48,667 nt of DNA from Thiospirillum jenense (GCF_014145225.1 NZ_JABVCQ010000026.1:1-48667); one strand, 5' to 3'. Counted from the first letter of the stretch, positions 1 to 8,323 are shown. The notes: generated by a model not told the origin, from the letters alone. Translations and numbers: made by a program.

Positions 1-81
1 TGATGGGCTTGTGACAGCGGCATAATTCACCGCGTTCACCCGTTGTAACGGCCACTCGCTGCGAATCTTTAATGCCAAAAT

Positions 82-1026
82 CTAAACAATGACGGCGAGC
101 GCGATACCAATCACAATTGCGCACCCACTCGCCACCGCAATCAACCGCAGCGCCCGCCGTAAGTGCTTGTCATCTAAGTCTTTTATCCACGCATCATCAC
201 CAATAAATGGCAATGTCACCGCTTGTCCGTGATACCTGAGCGGCCCGACCAGCCGCACCTGCAACGCCCCCGCGACTGCCGCCTCACTCCAACCCGAATT
301 GGGGCTGGGCAATTTAGCATGATCCCGCCACGCGGTGCGCACTGCCGAACGCGGTTTTTCATTTAATAACACAGCCGCCGTTGCAATAATAAAAGGCGAT
401 AACCGCGCCGGCAACCAGTGAATAACATCATCTGAGCGCGCCGCCGCCCAGCCGAATAATTGATAACGCGGCGTACGATGCCCGACCATTGAATCTAAAC
501 TGGAAATGGTTTTGACGATAATCAACCCCGGCACTCCAAACAGCGCTAATGTCCACAGCGGCGTTAATATGCCATCCGTGAAATTTTCGGCTAAACTTTC
601 AATTGTTGCCCGCACCACGCCCGCACGGGTTAATTGCGTTGTGTCGCGGCCAACTAATTGCCCAACCTGTTGACGAGCGCGGGCTAGATCATTTAATACT
701 ATTAATACCCGCCGCCCGTGCGCTAATAGATCGTGGGTGCAGAGCAGGCTGTAGGCAATGAATATATTCCAACCAAATGTCAATAGCGGGTGCAATTGAG
801 ATGCGCTCAGGTGAATAATCCACCACACCGCCAGCGCAGTATTCACCACCATTAACCAATGAATAATACCCGCTAATCGCCCCGTCCAATGATGTTGAAA
901 AAACCACTGTTCTAAACCAATACTGTAGTGTCCAATTAGCCGAATAGGATGGAATGGATAAATCGGGTCGCCGAATAGCGCATCTAATAACACGGCGCTG
1001 ATAAATAGGAGCGCTAATGAATCCAT
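82..1026 (-). CDS. cbiB: Adenosylcobinamide-phosphate synthase CbiB/CobD
   Basis: Membrane protein of 314 residues that attaches the aminopropanol (phosphate) arm to adenosylcobyric acid late in cobalamin synthesis. Family marks seen: an N-terminal LDALFGDP with a following HPIRLIGH (about residues 14-32), the block LAENFTDGILTPL near residue 145, then a SLDSMVGHR segment and an FGWAAARSDD segment, with several hydrophobic helices and a hydrophobic C-terminus. Length is normal for the family. No other cobalamin gene is complete in the window, but the frame stays open on the same strand from here to the window edge, so the cluster may continue there. The start lacks a clear Shine-Dalgarno sequence. 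The gene is divergent from the ThiF fusion gene, with about 160 bases between them. The symbol cobD is also used for this family in other naming schemes. Confidence 0.93.
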   Translation of the reverse strand: MDSLALLFISAVLLDALFGDPIYPFHPIRLIGHYSIGLEQWFFQHHWTGRLAGIIHWLMVVNTALAVWWIIHLSASQLHPLLTFGWNIFIAYSLLCTHDLLAHGRRVLIVLNDLARARQQVGQLVGRDTTQLTRAGVVRATIESLAENFTDGILTPLWTLALFGVPGLIIVKTISSLDSMVGHRTPRYQLFGWAAARSDDVIHWLPARLSPFIIATAAVLLNEKPRSAVRTAWRDHAKLPSPNSGWSEAAVAGALQVRLVGPLRYHGQAVTLPFIGDDAWIKDLDDKHLRRALRLIAVASGCAIVIGIALAVIV

Positions 1027-1185
1027 ATATTATGTACTACCACAGTAAACAGCGGCGCTTTAGTTTAATCAAAACTGCACCGCCAATAATAATTAAACAA
1101 GATTTGCCGCGGAATATCAATTCAGTTATGCTAGTCGAACAGCAATCATTTCAACCGCGTTCACCCACACACGAGGATTTAATCC

Positions 1186-2916
1186 ATGCAGTCGTTTAAT
1201 TACAGTGAAGCCTTTAATCGCAATATCGGTTGGGTGACAGAAACTGAATTATACCGGTTGCGACAAAAGCGCGTGGCGATTATCGGCATGGGCGGCGTGG
1301 GCGGGGTGCATTTACTCACACTTACCCGCCTCGGGATTGGCAAATTTCATATTGCCGATTTGGATACGTTTGAATTGGCTAATTTTAATCGCCAAGTCGG
1401 CGCGATGATGAGTACGCTCGATCAACCAAAGGTCGAGGTATTAGCGCGGATGGCGCGGGATATTAACCCCGAATTAGACTTGCAGTGTTTTGATCGCGGT
1501 ATCAATGCGGAGAATATTGATGCCTTCTTATCCGGCGTAGATTTATTCGTGGATGGCGTGGATTTTTTTGAACCCGAGTTGCGTTCGTTATTATTTGCAC
1601 GTTGTTATGAATTAGGGATTCCGGCGATCACTGCTGGCCCAATTGGAATGGGTGTGCCGTATTTAATTTTTATGCCGGGGCAAATGTCATTTGAACAGTA
1701 TTTTCAATTACAGGGGCGGCCACTTATTCAGCAATACGTTAATTTTTTAATTGGGTTAACGCCGAAAGCCTGGCATCGGGATTATTTGGTTGATCCGCAT
1801 CGCTTTGATTTAGGGCAAAAGCGCGGGCCGTCAACGCCAATGGCGTGTCAATTATGTAGCGGGGTTGTGGGTATTGAAGCATTAAAGATTTTATTGCGGC
1901 GCGGCGAGGTGTATGCCGCGCCCTATTATCATATTTTTGATGCGTATCAGGCGCGCTATGCTCGCGGGCGATTGTTCTGGGGGAATGGTGGGCCATTGCA
2001 AACCATTAAACGTCAATTGGTGTATCGAATGGTGGCGCAGCAATTGGCGAAACAATCCTCACCCGCGGCGCCATTGCCAGCCGTTATTAATGAGCGTGGC
2101 GTTTTAATGCAGATTCTTGATTTAGCACGCTGGGCGCCGAGTGGCGATAATACGCAGCCGTGGCGGTTTGAAATCATTAATGACCGACATTTTATTGTGC
2201 ATGGACGCGATACCCGCGACACGGTGGTTTATGATTTACAAGGACGGGCAAGTCAATTAGCATTAGGTGGATTATTAGAAACTTTAGAAATTGCAGCAAG
2301 TCATTATGGTTATCGCTGTGAAATCACGCGCCGTCTTGATTTACCCGACATCACTCCGACCTTTGATGTGCAATTGCAATCAATCACTCCACAGCCGCAT
2401 CCATTAGCCAGATTTATTCGCGCTCGCTGTACTCAACGCCGCGCTATGTCGCGCCAGCCATTAACAGTGCAAGCGCGGCAAGTATTAGAACATGCCGTTG
2501 GTGAACAATACCGAGTGATTTGGCTTGAAGGAACGCCGCAATTGCGTCAAATAGCGCGGTTGTTATTTGACAATGCAGAATTGCGTTTAACACTTTTTGA
2601 AGCCTATCAAGTACACAAGGCGGTGATTGAATGGAATACACAATTCAGTGCAGATCGCATTCCCGATCAAGCGTTGGGATTAGATAAGGCGACCTTGCGT
2701 TTAATGCGTTGGGCATTGCACAGTTGGCGGCAGGTGCAGTTTTTGAATAAATATCTCAGCGGCACGTTATTGCCGCGTTTGCAAATGGATGTGTGGCCGG
2801 CATTGAATTGCGCGGCGCATTTTGTCATTGTGGCTAAACAACCATTATTAACAGTGGATGATTTTATTGCCGGCGGGCGGGCAATGCAGCGGTTTTGGTT
2901 GACAGCGACGCAATAG
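1186..2916 (+). CDS. ThiF-type adenylyltransferase fused to nitroreductase domain, cut short by an amber codon
   Basis: The 576-residue product has two parts. Residues 1-290 are an E1/ThiF-like fold with the ATP-binding loop GMGGVGG (34-40), an acidic pair in IADLDTF, an NFNRQVG segment and a CQLCSG pair in the GPSTPMACQLCSG region. Residues from about 300 look like an FMN nitroreductase, starting with RWAPSGDNTQPWRFEI. Fusions of this order are known (Rv1355c-type proteins); their substrate is not known to me. The ATG is preceded by GAGG (1172-1175). The frame stops at TAG 2914-2916, in the middle of the conserved FWLTAT segment. The same frame continues to 3162 with convincing family sequence. 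So the annotated product lacks about 81 residues, including part of the flavin domain, and may be inactive. Upstream is the divergent cbiB. Confidence 0.85.
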   Translation: MQSFNYSEAFNRNIGWVTETELYRLRQKRVAIIGMGGVGGVHLLTLTRLGIGKFHIADLDTFELANFNRQVGAMMSTLDQPKVEVLARMARDINPELDLQCFDRGINAENIDAFLSGVDLFVDGVDFFEPELRSLLFARCYELGIPAITAGPIGMGVPYLIFMPGQMSFEQYFQLQGRPLIQQYVNFLIGLTPKAWHRDYLVDPHRFDLGQKRGPSTPMACQLCSGVVGIEALKILLRRGEVYAAPYYHIFDAYQARYARGRLFWGNGGPLQTIKRQLVYRMVAQQLAKQSSPAAPLPAVINERGVLMQILDLARWAPSGDNTQPWRFEIINDRHFIVHGRDTRDTVVYDLQGRASQLALGGLLETLEIAASHYGYRCEITRRLDLPDITPTFDVQLQSITPQPHPLARFIRARCTQRRAMSRQPLTVQARQVLEHAVGEQYRVIWLEGTPQLRQIARLLFDNAELRLTLFEAYQVHKAVIEWNTQFSADRIPDQALGLDKATLRLMRWALHSWRQVQFLNKYLSGTLLPRLQMDVWPALNCAAHFVIVAKQPLLTVDDFIAGGRAMQRFWLTATQ

Positions 2917-3162
2917 GGATTAGAGTTCCAACCCGAACAGACGCCGCTGATTTTTGCATCGTACATTTATAATCAGATTACATTTAGTCAAGCAACACAT
3001 GCCCAACAGCAGGCAATGCAATTAGTCGCGCAATTAGAAACGCTATTGGGTGGGCAATCAACTTGTCGTCAAGCGGTGTATAAGGGACGGGTGGAGTTTG
3101 GGATAGCACCGGCGGCGCGGTCATTGCGATTGTCATTAGCACAATTGTTGAATAATAAATAA
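2917..3162 (+). pseudogene. C-terminal remainder of the ThiF-nitroreductase gene after the amber codon
   Basis: Directly after TAG 2914-2916 the same frame stays open for 81 codons, beginning GLEFQPEQTPLIFASY and ending SLRLSLAQLLNNK before TAA at 3160-3162. The pattern LTAT-x-LGL-x-x-QP-x-x-x-PLIF crosses the stop and matches the usual end of this nitroreductase type, where a leucine is expected at the stop position; one TTG to TAG change would explain it. There is no start codon or ribosome site for separate translation. It could be a real nonsense mutation, readthrough or suppression, or a sequencing error. The downstream half shows no further damage, so the event must be young if real. 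Confidence 0.75.
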
Positions 3163-3179
3163 TTGAGACAATAAAAACA

Positions 3180-3201
3180 CGGAAGAGTATTAACACTTCC
3201 G
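3180..3201 (-). terminator. Hairpin terminator of the PEP-CTERM gene
   Basis: CGGAAG and CTTCCG form a six-base stem. Read on the minus strand it is followed by TGTTTTTATTG, a T-rich tail, about 30 bases after the stop of the PEP-CTERM gene. It sits between two converging genes and may also slow transcription from the plus strand. Confidence 0.55.
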
Positions 3202-3232
3202 GGCTAATATTTTCACTGCTACTTGCAGATGT

Positions 3233-4336
3233 TTAGGCAGCTTTACGCCATATACGGCTGGCGCCCGCGGTGCTGAATAATCCTATGCCTAACAATGCCA
3301 AACTGGTGGGTTCTGACACCTGTAGATCAAAGTTTGCTAAACCCTTATGATTAACATAAAAATCATTGTAAATTTGCATCCCCGAAGACAAAACATTCTC
3401 GATTTGATTAAAAGAATGTTCAGGATCAGTGCCGCTTGCCCCCGGGAAAATACCATCCATCATTTCCTCGAAAGCAGTATCTTGGGCATTAGTGAATAGG
3501 GTTCGAGCAGAGCCTGTTTGTATCCGCGCTTGTAAATCTATGTCTGTGGTGGTATCTCCTGCAAAACCAGCAAAGTCTGTATCTTGCAGATCGAGATCAG
3601 TCGCACGAGTGGCATCTACGCTGCCATCATCATTGATCGCCTCATTAACATTGAACAAATAACCGCTATTCACATCCATCTCATGCCAAAGGATGAATGT
3701 ACTGTCGCCATTTCCCTCGCCACGAGCCAGATCGAAATTGCCTCCCGTATGCTCGGTTACTCCCGTGACCGAATTAACTGCTTGCGGAATTACGCTTAAC
3801 CGGGCAATTTCAGTTAATTGATTACTCCAATTGGTGAAGGGCGCGCCACGCAATGGCGTACCTGTTGCAACTGGCGCCGTATCTAAAAAGAAATGCAGTG
3901 TTTTGCCGGTGTCAAATGAGACTTGCGCAACGCCACTACTGGGATTAACCACTTGCGTACCAGTTAAGTTCTCCCACGCAATATACAAATTATAACCGAC
4001 GGGCAAGATGCCATAACCAGTAGCGGCATTGTAGGTAATTGATTCTGTGCCACCAGAAATCAATGACCGATAACCCGTCACCTGCAATAGGCCATTTTCA
4101 ATAAAATTGAAAGAACCATCGGTGTTTGGATTAGAAAAGTCATTATCAAGATGTGACCAACCATCAAGTGCTAATGCTTCTATTCCTAAGATGTTCGCAC
4201 CGCCATCAATGCTTAATCCCCAATAACCAGGTAAAAGAATTTCGCTGGCGTTGGTATGTGTTGTAATCAAACCCATCGCACCGGCTAACGCGATAGATAA
4301 CGTGGTTTTTTTAATAGACAGCTTGGAGAGTTTCAT
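3233..4336 (-). CDS. PEP-CTERM sorting domain protein, exported
   Basis: Exported protein of 367 residues. It has a signal peptide (basic MKLSKLSIKK, hydrophobic stretch to about residue 25, likely cut after THTNA) and a C-terminal sorting tail: SEPTSLALLGIGL, a short hydrophobic helix and a basic end RIWRKAA. The SEP replaces the usual PEP, a common variant. The tail is expected to be cut by an exosortase (EpsH/XrtA family) during export. The middle (residues 30-335) is acidic and rich in N, D, G and T with no cysteine or enzyme motif that I recognise. No exosortase gene lies in the window. AAGGTG stands eight bases before the ATG. A sigma-54 promoter and three dyad repeats lie upstream, which agrees with known control of some PEP-CTERM genes by RpoN and the PrsK/PrsR pair. 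Confidence 0.82.
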   Translation of the reverse strand: MKLSKLSIKKTTLSIALAGAMGLITTHTNASEILLPGYWGLSIDGGANILGIEALALDGWSHLDNDFSNPNTDGSFNFIENGLLQVTGYRSLISGGTESITYNAATGYGILPVGYNLYIAWENLTGTQVVNPSSGVAQVSFDTGKTLHFFLDTAPVATGTPLRGAPFTNWSNQLTEIARLSVIPQAVNSVTGVTEHTGGNFDLARGEGNGDSTFILWHEMDVNSGYLFNVNEAINDDGSVDATRATDLDLQDTDFAGFAGDTTTDIDLQARIQTGSARTLFTNAQDTAFEEMMDGIFPGASGTDPEHSFNQIENVLSSGMQIYNDFYVNHKGLANFDLQVSEPTSLALLGIGLFSTAGASRIWRKAA

Positions 4337-4453
4337 AATTTAACACCTTAAAATGTGTTGAAAATGTTTGATGTGATGTTTTCGATTTAGTAAAAATCAA
4401 TGGCAGGAACGTCTCACAAAGTCTAAAACCCCCGTTCCCATATAACTGTGTTT

Positions 4454-4469
4454 TGCATATATCATGCCA
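4454..4469 (-). promoter_or_regulatory. Sigma-54 (-24/-12) promoter of the PEP-CTERM gene
   Basis: On the minus strand these 16 bases read TGGCATGATATATGCA. The consensus is TGGCACRNNNNTTGCW; the GG and GC pairs are in place with exact spacing and only two positions differ. Transcription would begin near 4443, leaving a leader of about 105 bases before the ATG at 4336. Confidence 0.7.
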
Positions 4470-4531
4470 AAATATAATAATCAGAAAAATCAATAAGATG
4501 CAGCTTAACTCAAAAAAATCGTGGCAAATGA

Positions 4532-4550
4532 CTGTAAAAAAACCTGACAC
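4532..4550 (-). promoter_or_regulatory. Upstream dyad site 1 (candidate enhancer-binding protein site)
   Basis: Plus-strand CTGTAAAAAAACCTGACAC, an exact inverted copy of the site at 4667-4685. The core TGTCA-N7-TTACA is a near palindrome of 17 bases. It lies about 90-107 bases upstream of the predicted start of transcription, a usual place for sigma-54 activators. Confidence 0.6.
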
Positions 4551-4666
4551 TTTTTGTTGCGTAACCCACTAAAATTACCGTCTCTTTCAGACAACAACTT
4601 TACGCAATTGCTTGAATCGCAACACTATTTTTTGAAAAACTCGACGTTTCAAAGTACCAAAAATAG

Positions 4667-4685
4667 GTGTCAGGTTTTTTTACAG
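4667..4685 (+). promoter_or_regulatory. Upstream dyad site 2
   Basis: GTGTCAGGTTTTTTTACAG, the perfect inverted repeat of site 1. It lies about 225-240 bases upstream of the predicted sigma-54 start. Same core TGTCA-N7-TTACA. Confidence 0.6.
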
Positions 4686-4767
4686 AATTTGACTGCCGAC
4701 GCCCTATTTTTACCCTATTTTTAGCACTTTTCCCAGTAATTTCAAACAGTTAAGCAAATGGCAAGTA

Positions 4768-4786
4768 GTGTCAGGTTTTTTTACAC
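4768..4786 (+). promoter_or_regulatory. Upstream dyad site 3
   Basis: GTGTCAGGTTTTTTTACAC, identical to site 2 except for the last base and in the same orientation. It lies about 325-345 bases upstream of the predicted start of transcription and close to the end of the acyltransferase gene. Confidence 0.55.
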
Positions 4787-4834
4787 CCCCACCCAAATGG
4801 GTAGGGTAGGCCGAAACCACCTAACCCGTTGAAA

Positions 4835-5719
4835 TCACATCCAAAAGTCGTAAAAATTGAACCAATTCAGCGGCGCCGCCCGCGTGTAGTACGCCAGCCG
4901 CTCTGCGTACCGCCGCGCCCACTGCTGCACCTGCGCCGCCCGCTGCGCCCGCGCAATCGCCACCCGCTCGGTCAGTACCTCAAAATGCACATCATAGCGC
5001 GCCCCGCCGCGATACAACCCAAAAACGAGAATAATCGGTGCGCCCGTTACCGCTGCTAAATTGAATGGACCAGCGGGAAATGCCGCCATTTGACCAAGCA
5101 ATTCACAGTAAATAACAGCCTCCCCCGGTCGCGCCCGATCTGCTAATAAACCCACCACACCCTGCGCATCCAAATGCTCTTTAACTGCTAATAACGGCTG
5201 CGGTGCAGCTAATGAAATTACCGATGCCCTAAACTGTGGATTCAAGGCATCTAATAATTGCGTCAATACCGCGTTGTGCAATGGATACATCAACACCTTG
5301 AGCGGCAATTGCGCCTGATCTAATCCAATTCCGCGCAACACTTCAAAACTGCCCAAATGAGAACCGAATAATAAAAATCCCTGCCCACTGGCGAGGCGAT
5401 CAAGAATACATTGCGGATTGTGCAGGCGAATATCAAATAACTCGTACCGCCCCCCGAGTAAAAACACGCGGTCAAGAATCGTCGCGGCAAAGCAATGAAA
5501 ATGCTGCGCCACCTCAAATAAACTTGCCGGCCGCTCGAATACCCGCGTTAAAAACTGCCGTGATGCCTGCCGCTGCGGCCGCGCTTTAATTAAAAAATAC
5601 AACGTAATTGGATACAGCAATAACCGCGCAATGCGCCGCCCCAAATGCAGCGCAATCCAACGAATGAGCCAAATCATCGCGCTGCTGCCGCGCTCATGCT
5701 GACTTGTCCAATTATTCAT
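4835..5719 (-). CDS. LpxL/HtrB-like lipid acyltransferase
   Basis: Protein of 294 residues of the lysophospholipid/lipid A acyltransferase fold. The catalytic HX4(D/E) motif is seen as HLGSFE (His121, Glu126) in GFLLFGSHLGSFEVLRG. A hydrophobic, basic N-terminus (residues 15-45) suggests attachment to the inner membrane. It is the last gene of the five-gene operon, 22 bases after the dehydratase gene. In aryl-polyene clusters an acyltransferase of this type is thought to join the polyene chain to a lipid; the same role is likely here but is an inference from context. A role in lipid A is less likely because of the neighbours. An internal ATG at residue 15 (MIWLIRW) is an alternative start. 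Confidence 0.8.
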   Translation of the reverse strand: MNNWTSQHERGSSAMIWLIRWIALHLGRRIARLLLYPITLYFLIKARPQRQASRQFLTRVFERPASLFEVAQHFHCFAATILDRVFLLGGRYELFDIRLHNPQCILDRLASGQGFLLFGSHLGSFEVLRGIGLDQAQLPLKVLMYPLHNAVLTQLLDALNPQFRASVISLAAPQPLLAVKEHLDAQGVVGLLADRARPGEAVIYCELLGQMAAFPAGPFNLAAVTGAPIILVFGLYRGGARYDVHFEVLTERVAIARAQRAAQVQQWARRYAERLAYYTRAAPLNWFNFYDFWM

Positions 5720-5741
5720 AGAGTTATCATTCAGCCGCTAA

Positions 5742-6032
5742 TCAATCAGCGTATTGCAATAGTCCGGTGCAAACCAGTACCGCGCCGCGTTGGCAAATAA
5801 ACTGCACCGCCGTTTGAGTCGCCCCAGCAGTGAATTGAATCATCAATTCATCGCCCGGCAACACCGGTTGTAAAAACTTCACTCGCGGCACCGCTGTCAT
5901 TGGTTGCCCCCACGCCATGCCAATTAACTCTAATAACAACGCGCCCGGCACAATTGGATAATGCGGGAAATGACCGGCAAAACTCGGGTGATGAACTGGA
6001 ATGAACACCTGCTCAGTGCGCGTCATCATCAT
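5742..6032 (-). CDS. Hot-dog fold 3-hydroxyacyl-ACP dehydratase, FabA/FabZ-like (aryl-polyene ApeI type)
   Basis: Small protein of 96 residues. The motif HHPSFAGHFPHYPIVPGALLLE is the FabZ-type active-site strand and helix, with a histidine in GHFP and the PG turn, but the protein is shorter than FabZ (about 150 residues), as is usual for the aryl-polyene dehydratases. It would remove water from 3-hydroxyacyl-ACP during polyene growth. The start at ATGATGATG (6032-6024) overlaps the end of the AMP-ligase gene; a longer reading frame upstream is only the ligase gene in another frame and is rejected. Any of the three ATGs may be used. Confidence 0.75.
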   Translation of the reverse strand: MMMTRTEQVFIPVHHPSFAGHFPHYPIVPGALLLELIGMAWGQPMTAVPRVKFLQPVLPGDELMIQFTAGATQTAVQFICQRGAVLVCTGLLQYAD

Positions 6033-7404
6033 TAATTGAAACTCCCGCCGCGTATTCGGATAACACCCGTAATAATTCCGCTCGCGGCAATTTACCCGTC
6101 GCCGTGCGCGGCAATTGATCAACAAACACCAATGGTCGCGGATAAAACACCGGATCAATTTTCCCAGCCAATTCGCCGATGATCGCCGCACGATCCAACC
6201 CCGATGCCACCACAATCGCCGCCAATCGCCCAATCGGATCGCCGCGCTCGTCCAGCGCCACAAACGCACCGTCCTCGACCCCGACAATCGCGTTCAATAC
6301 CGCGTTTAATTCCGACAATGCCGCCCGTTTCCCACCAACTTTGACCATTTCCGCCGCCCGCCCGAGCAGCTCAAAACTGCCGTCCGCGTCACACCGTAAC
6401 ACGTCAGCCAACGGGATCGTGCCATCAATAAAAGGTGCGGTCACGCTGACCTGCTCGCCATCCTGTTGTATTTTAACACCGTCGTACCAATGCCACGCAG
6501 GCACGGTACAGGTCGCCCGGCTGGCAATCGAGCCGGACTCAGTGCTTCCATAAATTTCAAAGACTTGCGTGTGAAACTGCGCCTCAACCTGCGCGGCTAA
6601 TTGACGCGACAGTGGCGCCGTGGCCGAAATCACCTGCGCCACCGCCGGCCAGTCGCCACCAGCGGCAAGGCAGGCGGCCAAATGCACCGGCGTCGTCACC
6701 AAAATTCTGGGCGCCGGCATGGCAGCGAGCGCAGTGCAAATATCTGTTGGAAAAAACGGACGTGTGGCGTGGATTGCACAGCCCAGCACCCAAGGCACCA
6801 TCACCGATAATTCCAGACCGTACATGTGCTGCGGCGGAACTGTTGCAACAATACTACTGGTTGGCGCCCACGCAAATCGCCGCCCCGCCGCCTGCGCACA
6901 CCCAACCAAATCGCCCCAGCGCTTGGGATGCGGCTGCGGTTGTCCGGTGCTGCCTGAAGTGAATGCAATAAACGCCAATTGCGCGGCGGGTAATTGAAAT
7001 GCGGGCGGCGGGATGCAATGACCCGCATTCATTGGCGAATGAAGTGGCAGTGACGGCGCGTGAATTAACTGCACTGGCGCCGTCAATTGATCGAGCGGCG
7101 TGTCGGTTAAACACAGCGCGTCAGGATAATTCGCCGCTAATGTATTTACCGTGGCCGCGAGGCGATTGGTTGGAAATAAACTGACGGCGCCGCGCAATAA
7201 TGCTGCTGCAAAAGTGAGTGCAAAAAGATAGCGATTATCACACACATTAATAACATAAGGCGCCGGCGGCAATTGTTCACTCAATTGCTGGGCTTGACTA
7301 AAAAAAGTCGCGTGAGAAATTACCACTGGCGGGTCGGCGCCAATGATAAATAGCGGTCCATTGGCATGATGAACTGGAAATAATGGCAGCGTTGCGGGGG
7401 GCAT
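6013..7404 (-). CDS. AMP-dependent acyl/aryl ligase (ANL superfamily) of aryl-polyene-like operon
   Basis: Protein of 463 residues of the ANL superfamily. It shows the phosphate-binding loop TSGSTG (149-154), the adenine motif YGSTESG (285-291) and a C-terminal TATGKLPR with the catalytic lysine at about 438. It would activate an aryl or acyl acid as the adenylate and load it on the neighbouring ACP. It starts inside the stop of the membrane-protein gene (TGATG at 7406-7402) and overlaps the dehydratase gene at its end, which points to coupled translation. It is shorter than acyl-CoA synthetases (over 500 residues), like ligases in aryl-polyene clusters. The true substrate cannot be read from the sequence. 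Confidence 0.82.
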   Translation of the reverse strand: MPPATLPLFPVHHANGPLFIIGADPPVVISHATFFSQAQQLSEQLPPAPYVINVCDNRYLFALTFAAALLRGAVSLFPTNRLAATVNTLAANYPDALCLTDTPLDQLTAPVQLIHAPSLPLHSPMNAGHCIPPPAFQLPAAQLAFIAFTSGSTGQPQPHPKRWGDLVGCAQAAGRRFAWAPTSSIVATVPPQHMYGLELSVMVPWVLGCAIHATRPFFPTDICTALAAMPAPRILVTTPVHLAACLAAGGDWPAVAQVISATAPLSRQLAAQVEAQFHTQVFEIYGSTESGSIASRATCTVPAWHWYDGVKIQQDGEQVSVTAPFIDGTIPLADVLRCDADGSFELLGRAAEMVKVGGKRAALSELNAVLNAIVGVEDGAFVALDERGDPIGRLAAIVVASGLDRAAIIGELAGKIDPVFYPRPLVFVDQLPRTATGKLPRAELLRVLSEYAAGVSINDDDAH

Positions 7405-8045
7405 CAGTGACTCCGATTAAATAACACCGAGCGCCAGTTTAATCGCACAATGGCGCGCAGTGAGTCGAATAACGATGTCGGCTCCAAATCACCCAACACG
7501 CGCCGCCGAATCGGATATTCCAATAACAACAGCGCAAGCATTAACGCATAATTCACCACATTAGTTAATAATGACCACCAGCCCGGCGATGCAAACATGG
7601 CTAATAAACTGCACTCAATCCCTAATGCAATAAAGAATCCCGTCCAAATCAGTGTTAACCTACGACCATAGCGCACGACGGGCGTCGGTAATTGTCCGCG
7701 TACCTGCAACCCAATTTGTACAATTAATGGCGTGTGTCCATGCCGTAATGTGCGACCAAACACCCATGCCAACCCGAATTGCATCATAATTGGTGGAATG
7801 CGAATGAACCAATCCAACTGGGAAATAAACTCAGTCATGCTTGCTGCGAATAAAAGCAGCGCAATTAACATCACTATTGTGCTAATGTGCAGCGCGTGTC
7901 TTAATTGGTAAGACAGCGCAATCGTCATTAAAACAGCGAGCCATAACACGGGGATTATGGGGTGCGCATGACGAATACTCAGGTGCGTGATAATTGGATA
8001 AACAACAATTAAAACCGTCACCAAAGTGGGCATAAATCGCTGCAT
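7404..8045 (-). CDS. COG4648-type integral membrane protein of aryl-polyene-like operon
   Basis: Very hydrophobic protein of 213 residues with about six membrane helices, including an N-terminal one (residues 5-22) and helices around 30-50, 55-72, 85-97, 130-150 and 160-180, and a basic C-terminus. I recognise it as the uncharacterised COG4648-like protein that sits between the ACP and the AMP-ligase in aryl-polyene clusters. Function unknown. Its start overlaps the ACP stop (TAATG at 8047-8043) and its stop overlaps the ligase start. Confidence 0.7.
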   Translation of the reverse strand: MQRFMPTLVTVLIVVYPIITHLSIRHAHPIIPVLWLAVLMTIALSYQLRHALHISTIVMLIALLLFAASMTEFISQLDWFIRIPPIMMQFGLAWVFGRTLRHGHTPLIVQIGLQVRGQLPTPVVRYGRRLTLIWTGFFIALGIECSLLAMFASPGWWSLLTNVVNYALMLALLLLEYPIRRRVLGDLEPTSLFDSLRAIVRLNWRSVLFNRSH

Positions 8046-8323
8046 TAGGTGGCAATGTGTGCTTGAATATAAGTAGTCAAGGTGCGCAGTGTCGAAAAGA
8101 TTTGTACGATGTCGGCATCATCCGATTTTAAGGTCACGCCGTATTCTTTGTTAATTGCCAGCGCGAGTTCGAGTGCGTCAATCGAATCTAATCCTAATCC
8201 AGTGCCAAATAATACTAAATCGGGATCAATATTGGTCACTCCCGTCTCGGCAAGATGTAAAGTGTCAATTAATAAACGCTCTACTTGTTCAATCGTAGGG
8301 GTTAAAAGCATTGTAGTATCCAT
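8045..8323 (-). CDS. Acyl carrier protein
   Basis: Protein of 92 residues with the ACP core GLGLDSIDALELA; Ser47 of DSID would carry phosphopantetheine. It is the first gene of the five-gene minus-strand operon and would hold the growing chain for the ligase, dehydratase and acyltransferase. The annotated ATG (8323) lies only two bases after a TATAAT on the same strand (8331-8326). If that is the real -10 element, the message would start after this ATG, and the second ATG at 8311 (MLLTP, 88 residues) would be used. Aryl-polyene clusters usually have two ACP genes; only one is seen here. Confidence 0.85.
   Translation of the reverse strand: MDTTMLLTPTIEQVERLLIDTLHLAETGVTNIDPDLVLFGTGLGLDSIDALELALAINKEYGVTLKSDDADIVQIFSTLRTLTTYIQAHIAT

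Noticed and set aside
1-78. Open minus-strand frame from a TTG at 78 to the window edge, directly after cbiB
   Set aside because: Only 26 codons are visible, with no ribosome site and no recognisable motif; another frame with an ATG at 23 is also open. A further cobalamin gene may begin here but cannot be supported.
5742-6287. 181-residue minus-strand frame
   Set aside because: Only its last 96 residues match a hot-dog dehydratase; the rest is the AMP-ligase gene in another frame. The start was moved to 6032.
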